Part shown: one piece after another, positions 15,301-24,017 of the stretch
Layout: the number at the start of each line of letters is the position of its first letter
Numbering within the stretch: the first letter of the stretch is position 1
Source: Axinella damicornis
Lineage: Eukaryota > Porifera > Demospongiae > Axinellida > Axinellidae
Length of the DNA stretch: 64,000 nucleotides
Assembly: GCA_963931865.1 (NCBI GenBank)
Contig: OZ007515.1
Span: 5,009,321 to 5,073,320 of the forward strand
Direction: 5' to 3'
The notes under the pieces: generated by a model
Told to the model about the DNA's origin: nothing
Seen by the model: only the letters and a program-made list of their open reading frames with translations
Database searches by the model: none
Made by a program: the position numbers and the translations under genes

Positions 15301-18300
15301 TAGCCAGCTCTGCCTTGTATTGGCCTGCAATCATGCATCCTCCTCGAAGTCTTAGGGGTCAAAGGTCACATGCATGTTCTCTATGCACTTACCGTTACCT
15401 GCAACAAAGAGGAGCAGAAAGGGACGAAAGAAGCTAGAACTCTGTGAGATGTTGCCTTCTGCTGTACATTAAAATCCATAGTCCAGTGATTAGAAACACC
15501 CGTCATGTGGTTGTTACTTGATCACATAAGATGCTGACTTGGCAATTTCAATCATTCCTGTGGTTCCTCAAGTTCCTCAAGTTTCTGGGGTTCCCTTGGT
15601 TCCTGTGGTTCCTCAGGTTCCCTTGGTTCCTCAGGTTCCTGCGGTTCCTCGGGTTCCCTTGTTTCCTCAGGTTCCTCAGGTTCCTTGGGTTCCCTTGGTT
15701 CCTCAGGTTCCTGTGGTTCCTCGGGTTCCCCTGGTTCCTCAGGTTCCTGAGGTTCCTGTGGTTCCTCAGGTTCCTGCGGTTCCTCGGGTTCCTGAGGTTC
15801 CTGAGGTTCCTGTGGTTCCTCAGGTTCCTGTGGTTCCTCGGGTTCCTTTGGTTCCCTTGGTTCCTGAGGTTCCTGTGGTTCCTCAGGTTCAATCAGGTTC
15901 CTCGGGTTCCTTTGGTTCCCTGAGGTTCCCTTGGTTCCTGAGGTTCCCATGGTTCCCGTGGTTCCTCAGGTTCCCGAGGATCCTGTGGTTACCCTGGTTC
16001 CTCAGGTCCTTGGGTTCCCTTGGTTCTCCTGGTTCCTCGGGTTCCCTTGGTTCCTCGGGTTCCCTTGGTTCCTGTGGTTCCCCAGGTTCCCCTGGTTCCT
16101 CATGTTACTGTTGTCTCCGCATGATAGCTGGCCACTGCTGGCATCAGTATCAGTGAACATGTGCCTTGCATAGCCTCATTCCCAGGCCATCTCCCGCTGC
16201 GTTTTTAGCCGTATACATGACCTTTGAACCCCCGTAAGAAACCTTCTGACGGGAGGGGGGTCAAAGGTCGTGTATGTAGCTAAAAATGGAGCAGGAGACG
16301 GCCTGGGAACGAGGCTATACAATAATTAGTCAATTTGCATGGGTGTAAAGCGATGCGTACCGGTTACGCCCGAATATTCCCATATGTATGCTCAATACTT
16401 CTAAAGTTATGCTAAGGATGTTTTCCTCAGCCCTAACTCAACTGGTATAGTGGTCATGTGATGGCTTTCATTTTGCTATGGAAGCAACATACGATTATTT
16501 TGCTGTGTTAAAGTGTCTGGAATTGAACCCAGCTGCTCATTGGGTACAGCATGGTCCTTCAGAGGTGGTGGTCATGCGTTTGAGCCCCATTTCAAGTTCC
16601 TTGCTGACTAGTCTCGGTGTAGGACCCAAAGTATATACATGTATGTAGAAGCAATCAGTGTTGGGGCTGGTTTGGGTCTGGGTACAAGACTATTTGCTGA
16701 CTTGAATAGCTGATACTTAGGTCTACAATAGGTAATGCACAGACCAAACATAATGTATGCCTCACGTTGTCCTGTTGTGAGGGGAAGGTCTCGTGGAAGT
16801 AGGTGGGGATCCATGACATTGCATTGTCCAGGAAGAAGCAGTGGCAGCAGTGGGCAACAAACAACGCCCTGGAGAGGGAGGGGCGGAGGGGGTGGGAGGA
16901 TGGACGAGGAGGGAGTGGAGGGTGGGAGTGGGGGGTGGGAGTGGGGGTGAGAGGGGGTGGAAGGTGGGAGGATGGACGAGGAGTGGGGGATGGGAGTGGG
17001 GGTGAGGGGGGAGGGGGGGGGGTGGAGTGGGGGGGGAGAGGGGGGGGGGGGGGGGGGGGAGGGGTGGGAGTGGGGGGTGGGAGTGGGGGTGAGAGGGGGT
17101 GGAAGGTGGGAGGATGGACGAGGAGTGGGGGATGGGAGTGGGGGTGAGAGGGGGTGAAAGTTGGGAGGATGGACGAGGAGGGAGTGGAGGGTGGGGGGTG
17201 GAAGGTGGGAGGATGGACGAGGAGGGAGTGGAGGGTGGGGGTGAGAAGGGGTGGAAGGTGGGAGGATGGATGAGGAGGGAGTGGAAGGTGGGAGTGAGAG
17301 GGGGTGAAAGGTGGGAGGATGGACGAGGAGGGAGTGGAGGGTGGGGGTGAGGGGGGGTGGAAGGTGGGAGGATGACGAGGAGGGAGTGGAGGGAGTGTGA
17401 GGGGGTGGAAGGTGGGAGGATGGACGAGGGAGTGGAGGGTGCGAGTGGGGTGGAAGGTGGGAGGATGGATGAGGAGGGAGTGGACGGTGGGAGTGGGGGT
17501 GGGAGGATGGATGAGGAGGAAGTGAGGGTTGGGAGGACAGATGAAGAGGGAGTGAGGATTGGGAGGATGGACGATCGCGGAGGGTGGGAGGATGGATGAG
17601 GAGGGTGGGAGGTTGGGACCAAAGGGGGATAGATGGATGAAAGATGGACAAATGGGATGGAGTGATGGACAGATGGATGGACAAACAAATGGACAAATGG
17701 ATTGGAGTGGGTGATGGGTCATGGGGGCCTTATGCGCTCCTGCAAGTACAATGTACTTACAACACAGATGGCTCCAGTAGAATCTTCCTCCACGGGACAT
17801 TAGAACAAGAGGCCATTATCACGGCAGGCCGAACATCAAGCTTCAACCTCTCCCTGGTGGCTGGGTTCCCACCGCCTGCAAGCTTGTAGTGTGTCCTGTG
17901 GACCAGTTTGGATCTGCTGGAGATGAATTGGAGCAGCTTGGCCCATAGCAGCCCTGCCACACCCACAATGACAAAGACGTAGCGCCAACCATGGTGAAAT
18001 AGTAGTAAAGAGCCCAGGGTTCCCATGGCAACAGTCCTGCAGGAAAAACATCATTCGTGCCGGATCAAATTTGCAGATGGCTCCCCTCACTTTAGATCCC
18101 TGGTGGTGGAAGGACATAATGCATGCTACACTGGATGGCAAGGCACTACTACAAACAAAAAATCAGAGGTAGTCATCAGATGATACTATCATGACCACAC
18201 TCACCCAACATGGGATCCGGCATTGATCACGCCATAGAGGAAGCTTCGCTCATTCTCCGATGCTCTTTGAGTCATCAAGCTAGTCAGTGCTGGGTAGTGC

Positions 18301-20329
18301 ATACCTGGGAAGTGGGGGAAGGAGGGAGGGGTGGGAGGGAGGGAGTGGAGGGAAGGGGGAGGGTGGGGGAAGGAATGGAGTGTGGGAGTGGAGGAGGGAA
18401 TGGGGTAACGGAGGGAGTGGAGGAGGGAAGGGGGAGGGAGGGAGGAGGAGAGGCAGACAGAGTGAGCAGAGGGGAGTGGAGGGAGGGACAGGGGGAAGGT
18501 AGTGGAGGGAGGAGGAGTGTGCAAGGGAGCAAATTGAGATGGCAGGCTGTGTACACTGTAACAGGCAAGGAACTAGCCTCGTTCCCAGGCCTACCTTGCC
18601 ATTCTGTTCTTCGGTTTGCGTTGACAATAATACACAGATGCGGAAGAGCAGCGAAGAATGTGGAAGGCCTGGTAACTCATCACGTGAGTGACGTTAGGTG
18701 GACGTGGGGGGGGGGGGGGGGGGGGGGGGGCGTAGTCCTTTCAGCAGGTCCTGAAGCAGTCCATCATCTGGTTGGCTCAGTTCGAACACTCCGCTAGTCA
18801 AGACTCTCAGACTATCTACACAACTTTGTCAGCCAGATTTTACGCTTCTTTGCGATTGGGCCACACTCCCCTATGTCTACCTGAGATCAATCACATGATG
18901 GATAATACCAGGCCTTCCCCATTTTTCACCCCGTCGCTCTTCCGTATCCGTCAACGCAAACTGAAGAACAGAAGAAACAGGGGATGGGCCCGGGAACGAG
19001 GCTAGCAATAACCAGCGCTACCACATCAGTGCTGAACGATTAAAGCTTCTTTGCTGTCAGTGATACAACTTGTCAAGACAAACAGAAACTGATTAGTCAC
19101 GTCTCCAGGAAGCAGAGTCACCAGGAAAGCAGCATTGCCAGGAAGTAGTGGTGCCAGGAAGTAGCATGTAAAGACGCTGTACACAGCTTGTCATGTGTTT
19201 TGCACCAACGCAGCTTTCAACATGCAACATGATAACAAGTGTATACATGTACGTATACACACAGCAGGAGAAGGAAGGGCAGATCAGCCCACTCAGTGTC
19301 AAACCCATCATTCATCAGGCCAGGTTACGTACTTCGAACTACGAACCAATCACATGCACACATGCATACCTTGAGCCATCCCGGTAAGAACCCTGGCCAG
19401 GATGACGAGAAGCCCTGAGACATGAGTGACATAGGTAATGGAGAGGGTCGCGAGGGCCCAGGTAACAGCTGCGACCCATTGTACGAGGTCCCCTCCGTAG
19501 CGGTCTGACAGGTGGCCCCCGAGGACCTGAGTCAGCATGTAACCCCAGTAGAAGGAGGAGAGGATTAAACCCTGGAGTCGAGGATGTGTGTGGGATGCAT
19601 GTGGTGGGAATACGTAAAAACTTCAGTACTCCTGCTCGACCCACGGCACAATGAACTCTCATCTTAGCATAATACATCATATTGCATTCCCTCCCTTCCT
19701 CCCCCAATCCCTCTTTTCATCCCCTCTCCCCACTTCTCTCTTCCCCCTCCCACCCTCTTCTCTCCCTTTCCTTCTTAACCCCTTTCCCTCCTCTCCTTCT
19801 TAACACCTTTCCCTCCCCCGTTCCCTCCCTCATCCTTCCCTCCCCTCCCTCTTCCGTCTTCCCATCTGTCTTCTTCCTCAATCCATTTACTCCTGGCCCA
19901 CCACCCTCCCTCTTCCCTCCACCTCCCTCTTCCTATCTCTCCTCTCTCCACCCATACCTCCTCTCTCCCTCCCTTTTGATCCATTTTCTCTCCCCCCTCT
20001 TCCGGCCCTCTTCTCTCCTCCTCTCTCTCCCCCTTCCCGTCCCTCCTCCCACCCCCTACTCAACTCACACACATCCTCTTATCCCAGTCCATCTCCTGTG
20101 CGATGGTTACAATGGTCACTGGTACGGACATCCGGGTGGCATAGAGCATCACCAGCCCCACAAACAGCACCGTGCCCCACACACGCTGCTCCCGCCTGTC
20201 CCAGTAACTCTGACTGTGCAACACTCCCGCACTACTACCTCCGTGTTTCTGCAGCTGCTTGGCTAGGGACAGGGGCACCTGGAGCACACCAGAGGGTGAG
20301 TAGCTGGTAAGCTTCCCCTTATCCTCCAT
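234..20329 (-). CDS. SLC17A9: SLC17A9-like vesicular nucleotide transporter, whole gene (8 exons, 475 aa)
   Basis: Major facilitator of the SLC17 family. The best match I recognise is SLC17A9 (VNUT), which loads ATP and other nucleotides into secretory vesicles using the membrane potential set up by the V-ATPase. Eight minus-strand exons join with consistent phases to 1428 nt including the stop (475 aa; human VNUT is about 436). Diagnostic stretches are the first membrane helix (exon 1), the MFS loop motif GGHLSDRYGG (exon 2), PALTSLMTQRASENERSF (exon 3), SWIPTYFHETFP (exon 5), NVLPWVSMATGS (exon 6), INPSDLAPAYVGALFGVMNS (exon 7) and the closing helix GSWSLVFSL-type segment (exon 8). Introns range from about 170 bp to 9.9 kb and are full of repeats. 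The 5' end faces an OTUD6B-like first exon about 2 kb away. Sialin or another SLC17 member is the alternative; the C-terminal end favours SLC17A9. Exon joins are my reading, without transcript data. Confidence 0.88.
383..1674. other. intron 7 of SLC17A9-like gene, distal part
   Basis: Non-coding sequence without a recognisable gene or repeat family; only short chance ORFs. Confidence 0.5.
1675..1798. mobile_element. TAGCCTCGTTCCCAGGC foldback element
   Basis: The left end TAGCCTTGTTCCCAGGCT pairs with GCCTGGGAACGAGG, and the interior CTCCCCAGC / GCTGGGGAG continues the hairpin. The right end is duplicated in tandem. CTTATTATA occurs just right of the element and again 10 bases before its left end, resembling the 9-bp target duplications of other copies. 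Confidence 0.7.
2062..2508. repeat. minisatellite, about 8 units of 50-64 bp
   Basis: Eight units begin AAGTCTGTGATGTCA and continue with ACTAAGGATCC or ACTAAAGATTAGG variants. Two unit types (GGATCCATGCAGGCACG and GGCACACTGTGCACTACTA) alternate. Confidence 0.9.
2509..4012. other. intronic sequence, nothing recognised
   Basis: The longest reading frame (3049-3573, plus) shows no domain, no splice context and no repeat match; I treat it as chance. Confidence 0.4.
4013..4046. repeat. poly(C) run, 34 nt
   Basis: Uninterrupted cytosines, one of eleven long G/C homopolymers in the window. Confidence 0.95.
4531..4928. mobile_element. Mutator-like foldback element, about 400 bp
   Basis: Ends TAGCCTCGTACCCAGACC and GGCCTGGGAACGAGGCTA. 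Inverted repetition runs deep inside (GGCCTGGTGACACTTAGCAA against TTGCCAAGTGTCACCAGGCC). The flanks are GAGTCACAA (left) and GAGTCTCAA (right), a 9-bp duplication matching at 8 of 9. Confidence 0.8.
4929..7461. other. intronic sequence, nothing recognised
   Basis: Short ORFs only. A small direct repeat (TTCTACCCATCTTCTAGCGC) occurs twice near 6665-6710. Confidence 0.4.
7462..7869. mobile_element. Mutator-like foldback element with internal poly(G)
   Basis: Ends TGGCTTCATTCCCAAGCCT and CCTGGGAATGAGGTTA. Internal arms GGCCTGGGAGATTTGTCATG and CATGACCAATCTCCCAGGCC. Flanks AAGGTTGTA and AAGGTTGTG form a 9-bp duplication (8/9). A 35-nt G run lies at 7577-7611. Confidence 0.8.
8424..8858. mobile_element. 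foldback element, long subtype (copy 1)
   Basis: About 435 bp, homologous throughout to 18574-19004. Inverted ends are CCTCATTGCCAGGCCTACCC and GGTAGGCCTGGGAACGACGC, with inner arms around GATGCGGAAGAGCGGCG. Single-copy middle section. No clear target duplication. Confidence 0.75.
9213..9836 (+). repeat. duplicated 100-bp segment plus 57-bp tandem repeat
   Basis: The segment at 9213-9313 recurs at 9736-9836 with a few changes; both read ECCAGDSESI(D/E)ELD in one frame. Between them, a 57-58 bp unit starting GGCCAGAAAGAAGGACAGAG is repeated in tandem at about 9502-9617. Possibly a captured exon; family not recognised. Confidence 0.6.
10247..10495 (-). CDS. SLC17A9: SLC17A9-like exon 7
   Basis: Acceptor CTCCAG. 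Encodes SVSMTVIRKAAVSLCLGGGA, two helices and INPSDLAPAYVGALFGVMNS ending at IGAIP. This is the strongest family segment: the NIQDLAPSCAGFLFGVANT region of VNUT. Donor GTACTT, phase 1. Confidence 0.88.
11212..11244. repeat. poly(G) run, 33 nt
   Basis: Uninterrupted guanines, just past exon 7 in the SLC17A9-like intron 6. Confidence 0.95.
11336..11423 (-). CDS. SLC17A9: SLC17A9-like exon 6
   Basis: Short exon of 88 nt reading AWLYNVLPWVSMATGSTVGG then FAVNWVISH. It corresponds to the GWIFNVVPWLVAIPASLFSG segment of VNUT and fills the gap between exons 5 and 7 with correct phase (0 in, 1 out). Acceptor GCAG, donor GTGAGT. It lies 5.3 kb from exon 5. Confidence 0.8.
12344..12440. repeat. GATA microsatellite
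   Basis: GATA repeats interrupted by GAGA and GCTA variants, within SLC17A9-like intron 5. Confidence 0.9.
12857..13228. repeat. 62-bp tandem repeat made from a foldback-element end
   Basis: Six near-identical 62-bp units, each containing TAGCCTCGTTCCCAGGCCTC followed by CATCCCTAGTGTTGTCA. The array repeats the left terminus of the Mutator-like family; a single right-type end (GGAATGAGGCTA) follows near 13270. Confidence 0.9.
13640..13747. mobile_element. Mutator-like foldback element, short subtype
   Basis: Hairpin of about 45-bp arms (TAGCCTCGTTCCCAGTCCCA / TGGGACTGGGAACGAT) with CAGCTTTTCGTTGCTTGCAG and its inverse inside. Flanks TATTGTACA and TAATGTACA are a 9-bp duplication (8/9). Same subtype as 21653-21724. 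Confidence 0.85.
14099..15020. repeat. cluster of about 220-bp repeats in both orientations
   Basis: Two direct units start CCATGTTCACACTCGCGTAG (14099 and 14321). A third start at 14538 opens a hairpin closed by GTGAACATGG near 14656. Further inverted and direct partial units follow, sharing GCACTTTGCATGAGTTT(C). All units carry CAAGTACAAAACCCAC. Confidence 0.8.
15555..16105. repeat. GGTTCC minisatellite
   Basis: About 550 bp of GGTTCCTCA / GGTTCCTGT / GGTTCCCTT nonamers. It is open in several frames on both strands (PQVP-like, EEPQEP-like), as expected when the period is a multiple of three. It lies in an intron of the SLC17A9-like gene, so it is not treated as coding. Confidence 0.9.
16171..16317. 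mobile_element. foldback element of the CCTCGTTCCCAGGC family
   Basis: Ends TAGCCTCATTCCCAGGCC and GGCCTGGGAACGAGGCTA with long inner arms (ATGACCTTTGA / TCAAAGGTCGTGTAT). No 9-bp flank duplication could be seen. Confidence 0.75.
16766..16868 (-). CDS. SLC17A9: SLC17A9-like exon 5
   Basis: Acceptor CTCCAG, preceded on the sense strand by about 760 nt of almost pure pyrimidine repeat. Encodes helix 7 and SWIPTYFHETFPSQQDN, the family motif SWLPTFFEETFP. Donor GTGAGG, phase 0. Confidence 0.85.
16877..17640. repeat. G-rich polypurine minisatellite
   Basis: Roughly 40-bp units such as GGTGGGAGGATGGACGAGGA then GGGAGTGGAGG; nearly no pyrimidines except T and scattered C on this strand. In the sense of the SLC17A9-like gene it is a pyrimidine tract ending directly at the exon 5 acceptor. 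Long Pro/Ser-rich ORFs on the minus strand are products of the repeat. Confidence 0.9.
17761..18036 (-). CDS. SLC17A9: SLC17A9-like exon 4
   Basis: Acceptor CTGCAG. Encodes TVAMGTLGSLLLFHHGWRYV, helix 6 (FVIVGVAGLLWAKLL), the central cytosolic loop and NVPWRKILLEPSVL, equivalent to the PWRRLFRKPAVW segment before helix 7. Donor GTAAGT, phase 2. The length of 276 nt fits the flanking phases. Confidence 0.87.
18205..18304 (-). CDS. SLC17A9: SLC17A9-like exon 3
   Basis: Acceptor TTCCCAG completes the split Gly codon. The exon reads MHYPALTSLMTQRASENERS then a Gly-rich helix ending GSHVG, matching the YFPALTSLL...ERAF region of SLC17 proteins. Donor GTGAGT, phase 2. The acceptor is preceded by a long pyrimidine-rich tract on the sense strand. 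Confidence 0.87.
18308..18535. repeat. GGGAGGGA-type polypurine tract
   Basis: Imperfect GGGAGTGGAGGGA repeats that start next to the exon 3 acceptor of the SLC17A9-like gene; pyrimidine-rich on the sense strand. Confidence 0.85.
18574..19004. mobile_element. foldback element, long subtype (copy 2) with poly(G)
   Basis: Homologous to 8424-8858. Ends TAGCCTCGTTCCCAGGCCTA and GGGCCCGGGAACGAGGCTA. Flanks GCAAGGAAC and GCAATAACC agree at 6 of 9 positions, a possible eroded duplication. A short G stretch of copy 1 has become a 25-nt run here (18706-18730). Confidence 0.8.
19370..19571 (-). CDS. SLC17A9: SLC17A9-like exon 2
   Basis: Acceptor CTCCAG, phase 0, reading GLILSSFYWGYMLTQVLGGH and then SDRYGGD, the MFS signature between helices 2 and 3 with its conserved Asp-Arg. 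Helices 3-4 follow. The donor is GTATGC after the first base of a Gly codon (phase 1). Confidence 0.88.
19690..20062. repeat. polypyrimidine tract in intron 1
   Basis: CCCTCCCTC / CTTCTCTCC sequence of about 370 bp, purine-rich on the transcript sense strand. It begins only a few bases after the exon 1 donor. Confidence 0.85.
20069..20329 (-). CDS. SLC17A9: SLC17A9-like exon 1
   Basis: Start ATG at 20329, then 87 codons: a cytosolic N-terminus of about 50 residues and the first membrane helix (VWGTVLFVGLVMLYATRMSV), ending at EMDWDKRMC. The donor is GTGAGT, phase 0. This is the only ATG that opens the helix in frame. Confidence 0.85.
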
Positions 20330-22337
20330 GGTGATGACTCATCCGAACAGAGGCGTCACATCGAGTCCCACTCACATCCTGCGAGAAAACAGACTCAGAG
20401 ATCATGTGCCTCCATGTGACTAGGTAACAAATACAATGTACATGCACATTATGTCAAAGAAATGAGGAGCGAAGTTATACTATGTAGTTCGTACATATCC
20501 TAAAAATAGACTCTGAGATCACATGACTATATATTGATACATACATGCATGGCATACATAAACATATAACTACGTGCGTACATCAAAATAGGCAGTCATA
20601 GTTCCACTAGCTTGTACATCCTAAAACAGACTCTGGGTTGATGCGTCTCCATGTGACCATAAACAGGCGACAAACGTAACAAATCTGCTGTGACGTTATG
20701 TACATTGTATACATACGTGTAATATAATTATGTCAAAGAAAGAGGTGCAAAGTTCCACTAGCTCAGACATGCATCTTAAAAAAATAGACTCTAACATAAC
20801 TACACCAAAGGAAGAGGCACCTAGCTACATTGTAGCTCCTACATCCTGTGAGAAAATTGACTTCCTAAGATCATGTGCCTCCATGCAACTACATGTATCG
20901 GTTACGCAACAGCTACGTGATAAACACTACGTCAAACGAAGAGTTGTCAAAGTCTATTAATAACTACAGTGTACATACATGTACAGTACGTCAAACAAAA
21001 TTGAAGTGATGCATACATGCATGTAGTGCATCCATGGTGATTTTTTGCATCATGTGATAAAAACAAACATACCATAATACATGTAGGTCAGAAAATGCAT
21101 GCACCAGCAAGAGGTTGAAATCAAACACAAACTCAATCGTCTGATACTTGTCCGTCAGGCATCTGTGCAGAAGCTGATCTGTTTAGGTACCGTAGTCGCA
21201 CTCGTTATTTGGTGCATGCGCCTGTATCTCCACAGGAAGGAAAATACATGTACATGTATGCGCCTATAAGCGACATTTGCATCTTTGAATTTATAAGTGC
21301 GCTTCAAATCGAATTATAGCTTTTTCCACTCTGCAGGATTGAAAAATGGCAGTCTTTCTGGAAGAAGACTTTCGGCGCTTAATAACACGTGACTACGGTA
21401 TTGCACTATATATACACTCATGAGGCTGATCCAGCTTTTGAAAATGACTACTGTAGACATTAGAATACGGGCGTGGTAGGACCACCCCCACACTATCATT
21501 CAGCTAGAGGACAGTGAGAGGGCTGAAACGTAGAGTGAGCACATAACTTTACTTGATATAACAATAGAGGAGCTTTTCACATAAAGCTGTGTATGTCAAC
21601 AGACCAAGAATAGCAGGCAGCAGAGTGCATACAACCCAACACAGCACCAACCTAGCCTCGTTCCCAGTCCCATGCCCAGCTTGCAAGCGACGAAAAGCTG
21701 GGTGTGGGACTGGGAATGAGGCTAGCACCAACCAACAAAACCCTCCACAGATCAGAAGTGAACTATCCGACCAACTCAGCCAATACAAATTGATTTCACG
21801 TTTCTCAAGTGTCAATTAGTGGGCGTGGTTCAATTACGTGCTCATGCATCAAGAGCGGCCAGGAAGTGGTGAAACCTTGAAGGGTTGGCGGGAATGCCGT
21901 TTCATAACAATATTCTCTTTTTTTTTTGCCTGCCACCCAGGTCAAAAATGCTGTCCGAGAAACACAATCAATTCGGTGTGGTTGTGGAGGACAACTGCAT
22001 GAACTGCCATAGATAATATAGTCCTTAGGGACTAATATCTTACATGCATGCATAGTCTCGCGGGACAGACTCTCATGTGGCGAGAGGCTGGCCTGTGAGA
22101 CAATTAGCATGGCAGGTATTCGTTGTGTGTCATCTAAATCCGGACTTACAGCCACAGAAGGTTGCTATCTAAGAGTCTTCATCCTTGTTGATCCCTTGAA
22201 GATACCAGTTCAGTCTAGAGACGATCCGTCCATCGAGTAAGTCTAAATACATAATATAGTGGGCGTTCAACTGTGTTTAGGTGGGCTCTAAATAGAATCA
22301 CCAGCTGATGTTGGTGCGCTTTCATTAGAATTCGAGC
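20330..22337. promoter_or_regulatory. shared upstream region of SLC17A9-like and OTUD6B-like genes
   Basis: The two start codons point away from each other across 2 kb, so both promoters should lie here. Bases 20370-20960 hold diverged tandem units sharing AGACTCTGAGATCA / ATGTGCCTCCATG / TATGTCAAAGAAA. A foldback element sits at 21653-21724. No definite promoter motif was read. Confidence 0.45.
21653..21724. mobile_element. Mutator-like foldback element with perfect 9-bp target duplication
   Basis: 72-bp hairpin: TAGCCTCGTTCCCAGTCCCA...TGGGACTGGGAATGAGGCTA. GCACCAACC occurs immediately left (21644-21652) and right (21725-21733). This is one of the cleanest copies. Confidence 0.92.
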
Positions 22338-22434
22338 ATGGCTGGAATTGATGAACTCCGAGGGGTGTCTGTACCGCAAACCGACGAGCAAGCGTTGCTA
22401 GAAAGACACAGGAAAGAAGTAAAGGAGCTTAGAG
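22338..22434 (+). CDS. OTUD6B: OTUD6B-like deubiquitinase, exon 1 only
   Basis: The ATG opens MAGIDELRGVSVPQTDEQAL followed by LERHRKEVKELRG, resembling the N-terminus of OTUD6A/B, where EEQLLRRHRKEKKEL starts a long coiled coil ahead of the OTU cysteine protease domain. The exon ends at GTGTGT (phase 1) or, four bases later, at a better GTATGT. No later exon (coiled coil or OTU domain) was recognised before the TRPA-like genes or elsewhere in the window. The intron is therefore very long or the gene is broken. The call rests on 33 residues. Confidence 0.55.
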
Positions 22435-22503
22435 GTGTGTATGTACTGGTGAGACCATAAGATCAGGGATTGCTTGCTGGGAATGCAGCCTACATACAAA
22501 TGC

Positions 22504-22773
22504 AAGGGGTGGTCACTCCAATATGCGCCGTACTTAGAGCTGCGACCGGGGTCACAATTTGTGACCGTCCAAAAATTGCCTGTGACCGTGTGACTGCACT
22601 GCTAAACTGCCGGTGACCCTGTGACCGTCGCAAAAATCCACCGTGACTGCGTACACGTGACTTTTCGGTAGTATACGGAGTATTACGGTAAGCCACACCT
22701 ACATCCGCCGTGTACGGGGTCACAATCCCGGTCGCAGCTCTGAGTACTATGTTTATTGGCGTGACCACCCCTT
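22504..22773. mobile_element. 270-bp TIR element (AAGGGGTGGTCAC ends)
   Basis: Ends AAGGGGTGGTCAC and GTGACCACCCCTT, with further inverted matches inward (AGAGCTGCGACCGGGGTCAC against GTCACAATCCCGGTCGCAGC). No transposase. A non-autonomous DNA element; superfamily not determined. Confidence 0.75.
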
Positions 22774-22826
22774 GAAATGTCATGTAGCTACGTATGTTCT
22801 CACATGCCAAAAACTGGCAACCATAA

Positions 22827-22879
22827 TATTTCCACCAATTATGTTATTTCCACCAATTATGTTATTTCCACCAATTATG
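22827..22879. repeat. 18-bp tandem repeat, 3 units
   Basis: Units of TTATTTCCACCAATTATG, nearly perfect. Confidence 0.9.
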
Positions 22880-22928
22880 GCCTAATTTGAGGTGTCAATC
22901 AAGCCAAAATTGGCAGAAACAGCATGCA

Positions 22929-23043
22929 TAGCCTCGTTCCCAGGTGATCTACACCTCCATTTTTTTTTAATCATTTTACGGTATGTAAAAAATACTATAA
23001 GCGATCAAAAACTTGTGGTGTAGAAGGCCTGAGGGTGAGGCTA
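22929..23043. mobile_element. foldback element of the CCTCGTTCCCAGG family (degenerate)
   Basis: The left end TAGCCTCGTTCCCAGGTGAT and the right end GGCCTGAGGGTGAGGCTA still pair; CTACACC / GGTGTAG lies inside. No matching flanks. Confidence 0.65.
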
Positions 23044-23164
23044 TCAGGCTTTCATTTAGAAATTTTCCCAAGAGGGGGTGAAATTAAAGTTCGATGAACT
23101 TTGGGGGGGGCATAAGTGGCATCAAGAGTTAATGAACTCTTGGTGGCATGTGTTACTACACTTT

Positions 23165-23690
23165 ACAAGGGGGGTCTGGGGGGCCTCCCCCAGGAAAATT
23201 TTGGAATTTAGATCCTCTGAGATTGATTCTGACACAATTTAGGGTCAAAATTCACAATCAAAACACATGTACACATACAGTATGAAAGTAGCTGCTGTTT
23301 GACTGCTACATGTAGCTTGGACCTAGCTTGCTTATTTATTTTCATGACACTTACAAAAGGGAATGGGGGGAGGGAGGGAGGGAGGGAAGGGACAGGATGT
23401 GTTACTAAAGGGGGGTCTGGGGGTCCTCCCCCAGGAAAAAAAATTGGAATTTAGATCCTCTGAGATTGATTCTGATGCAATTTGAGGGGCAAAAATCACA
23501 TTTTATTACTAACCATAAACAGACCTACATATGCACGTTACAAGAACTGTAATCTGAATGGCTTGTGCCATTGCCTATTTCATTTTACAGTACTGTATAA
23601 TAGGGAATGTGAACATGCCAAGGGGGGGGGGGGGGGGGGGGGGGGGGGCGAGGGTCCCCCCCCCCTCAAACCCAGACCCCCCTAAATGGC
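23165..23690. repeat. repeated 90-bp segment, two direct and one inverted partial copy
   Basis: GGGGGGTCTGGGGG...CCTCCCCCAGGAAAA then GGAATTTAGATCCTCTGAGA occurs at about 23167 and 23408. An inverted remnant (CCCAGACCCCCCTAAATGG) lies near 23670. A 27-nt G run sits at 23622-23648. Probably a repeat-family fragment. Confidence 0.7.
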
Positions 23691-23817
23691 GCACTGCCAC
23701 GCACTATTCAATCCCCCCTTGTGGAGTAAACCCTGGTCAGTTGAATTTTGACCCAAAATCATGAGCACTGACATGTAGTTGTTTGTTGATTATGTCATGC
23801 TGTGCCTTCCCCACCTT

Positions 23818-24017
23818 NNNNNNNNNNNNNNNNNNNNNNNNNNNNNNNNNNNNNNNNNNNNNNNNNNNNNNNNNNNNNNNNNNNNNNNNNNNNNNNNNNN
23901 NNNNNNNNNNNNNNNNNNNNNNNNNNNNNNNNNNNNNNNNNNNNNNNNNNNNNNNNNNNNNNNNNNNNNNNNNNNNNNNNNNNNNNNNNNNNNNNNNNNN
24001 NNNNNNNNNNNNNNNNN
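23818..24017. other. assembly gap (200 N)
   Basis: Exactly 200 N, so its true length may be unknown. It removes the C-terminal end of the first TRPA-like gene. Confidence 0.99.

Noticed and set aside
15390..15460. Minus-strand SFFRPFLLLFVAG segment near a GGTAAGT donor, considered as SLC17A9 exon
   Set aside because: No room for it between exons 5 and 6 in the protein, whose phases already agree; kept as chance.
15531..16156. Overlapping ORFs with EEPQEP, RNLRN and PQVPLVP repeats
   Set aside because: Frames of a 9-bp-period minisatellite; both strands and several frames are open, with no splice or start context.
16431..16600. tRNA-like boxes (CTCAACTGGTATAGTGGTC and GTTTGAGCCCC)
   Set aside because: Spacing is too long for a tRNA and no acceptor stem pairs; at most an old SINE relic.
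16608..17800. Long Pro/Ser-rich ORFs on the minus strand (over 300 codons in three frames)
   Set aside because: All frames are open because the sequence is a G/A-rich tandem repeat with few stop codons on the complement; it lies in introns of the SLC17A9-like gene.
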